A program made the translations under genes and the position numbers. DNA of 43,085 nucleotides from JBAXAM01 sp964565935 (GTDB lineage Bacteria > Pseudomonadota > Gammaproteobacteria > UBA9339), in NCBI GenBank assembly GCA_964565935.1, contig CAZMGW010000009.1:1-43085 (forward strand). Reading direction: 5' to 3'. This document shows, one piece after another, positions 42,793 to 43,085 of this stretch. How positions within the stretch are numbered: position 1 is the first letter of the stretch; every line of letters starts with the position of its first letter. The notes beneath the pieces are model-generated. The model was not told the DNA's origin. It worked only from the letters and a program-made list of their open reading frames with translations, and did not search any database.

Positions 42793-42828
42793 TTTATGTT
42801 CTACTCTTTTTTAATAAATACCTCCATC

Positions 42829-42861
42829 AACTTAGCAGGCCTTTATTAAGGAATTCTTAAA
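42829..42861 (-). promoter_or_regulatory. PmrA-box-like promoter of the TPR gene
   Basis: On minus, TTTAAGAAT-TC-CTTAATAAA (42842-42861); the second half and the TC spacer are identical to the site at 31299, the first half fits the consensus at six of nine positions. CCTGC lies after it in both promoters. The -10 at the same distance is TAAGTT, which is weak. The remaining 42862-43085 shows no gene. Confidence 0.45.
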
Positions 42862-43085
42862 TGACTTTGGAGGATGTGAAATAAAAAAAATGAAAAAATT
42901 AGAAATTATGGCCAAAAATCACGTTGTGGGGCTGTTGCAATCCGAATTTAAAAGATGATTTTTAAACATTAGTAGCTCCGCAGGAGCAAAAGGCTTCACC
43001 AGCCCAGCCTAAGACCAGCGTTGTTTGCGGGTCGCAATGATATGGACTCCCTCTTACTAAACGGCATCTAAAGTGCCAAAATGAT

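Noticed and set aside
42862..43085. tRNA or gene at the window end
   Set aside because: No cloverleaf or ORF with a ribosome site; a small GCTCC/GGAGC hairpin is the only structure.
1..43085. CRISPR array or complete insertion sequence
   Set aside because: No regularly spaced direct repeats and no transposase ORF found.

Overview
The window is chromosomal DNA of an AT-rich gammaproteobacterium, most likely a Legionella/Coxiella-type (Legionellales) bacterium. The protein sequences of FtsZ, FtsA, DnaA, DnaN, ParC and GroEL are clearly gammaproteobacterial. Two intergenic sites match the PmrA box known from Legionella and Coxiella. There are also candidate eukaryote-like proteins, namely a secreted SET-domain protein and a DOT1-like methyltransferase. 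The genus cannot be fixed from sequence reading alone.

Layout. 0.15-8.8 kb (minus strand): a reduced division and cell-wall (dcw) cluster in transcription order murD-ftsW-murC-murB-ftsQ-ftsA-ftsZ. murG and ddl are absent from their usual places, and two copies of a MITE-like inverted-repeat element sit in it. 8.85-14.6 kb (plus): a DOT1-like methyltransferase, rsmI, gmhB, then dnaA-dnaN-recF. A DnaA box overlaps the likely dnaA promoter, and a perfect parS palindrome plus a second near-match lie inside recF. lolB follows convergently. 15.3-21.2 kb: six paralogous secreted proteins, each with a signal peptide and two sCache_2-type ligand-binding domains, two on plus and four on minus, meeting tail to tail with a 4-bp overlap. 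21.3-23.4 kb: groES-groEL with a sigma32 promoter, an overlapping sigma70 promoter, a perfect CIRCE operator and a terminator. 23.7-28.2 kb: accB-accC, then (minus) xseB-ispA and an orphan hydG. 28.2-36.9 kb: an accessory-looking stretch with the SET protein, typA, a BrnT/BrnA toxin-antitoxin pair, an ABC-F ATPase behind an attenuator-like leader with a tiny upstream ORF, a YhcG/DUF1016 nuclease, an acetyltransferase, a methyltransferase and a pentapeptide-repeat protein. 37.1-42.8 kb: a small coiled-coil membrane protein, parC, an unknown protein, RlmL without its RlmK half, and a secreted TPR protein.

How it fits together. The left half is housekeeping: septum formation, peptidoglycan precursors, replication initiation and probably the origin-proximal segregation site. 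The Cache array looks like a lineage-specific expansion of free periplasmic or exported small-molecule binders without any signalling domain. The right half mixes core genes with candidate host-interaction factors, PmrA-type promoters and translation-stress functions. No tRNA, rRNA, CRISPR array or complete transposon was found.
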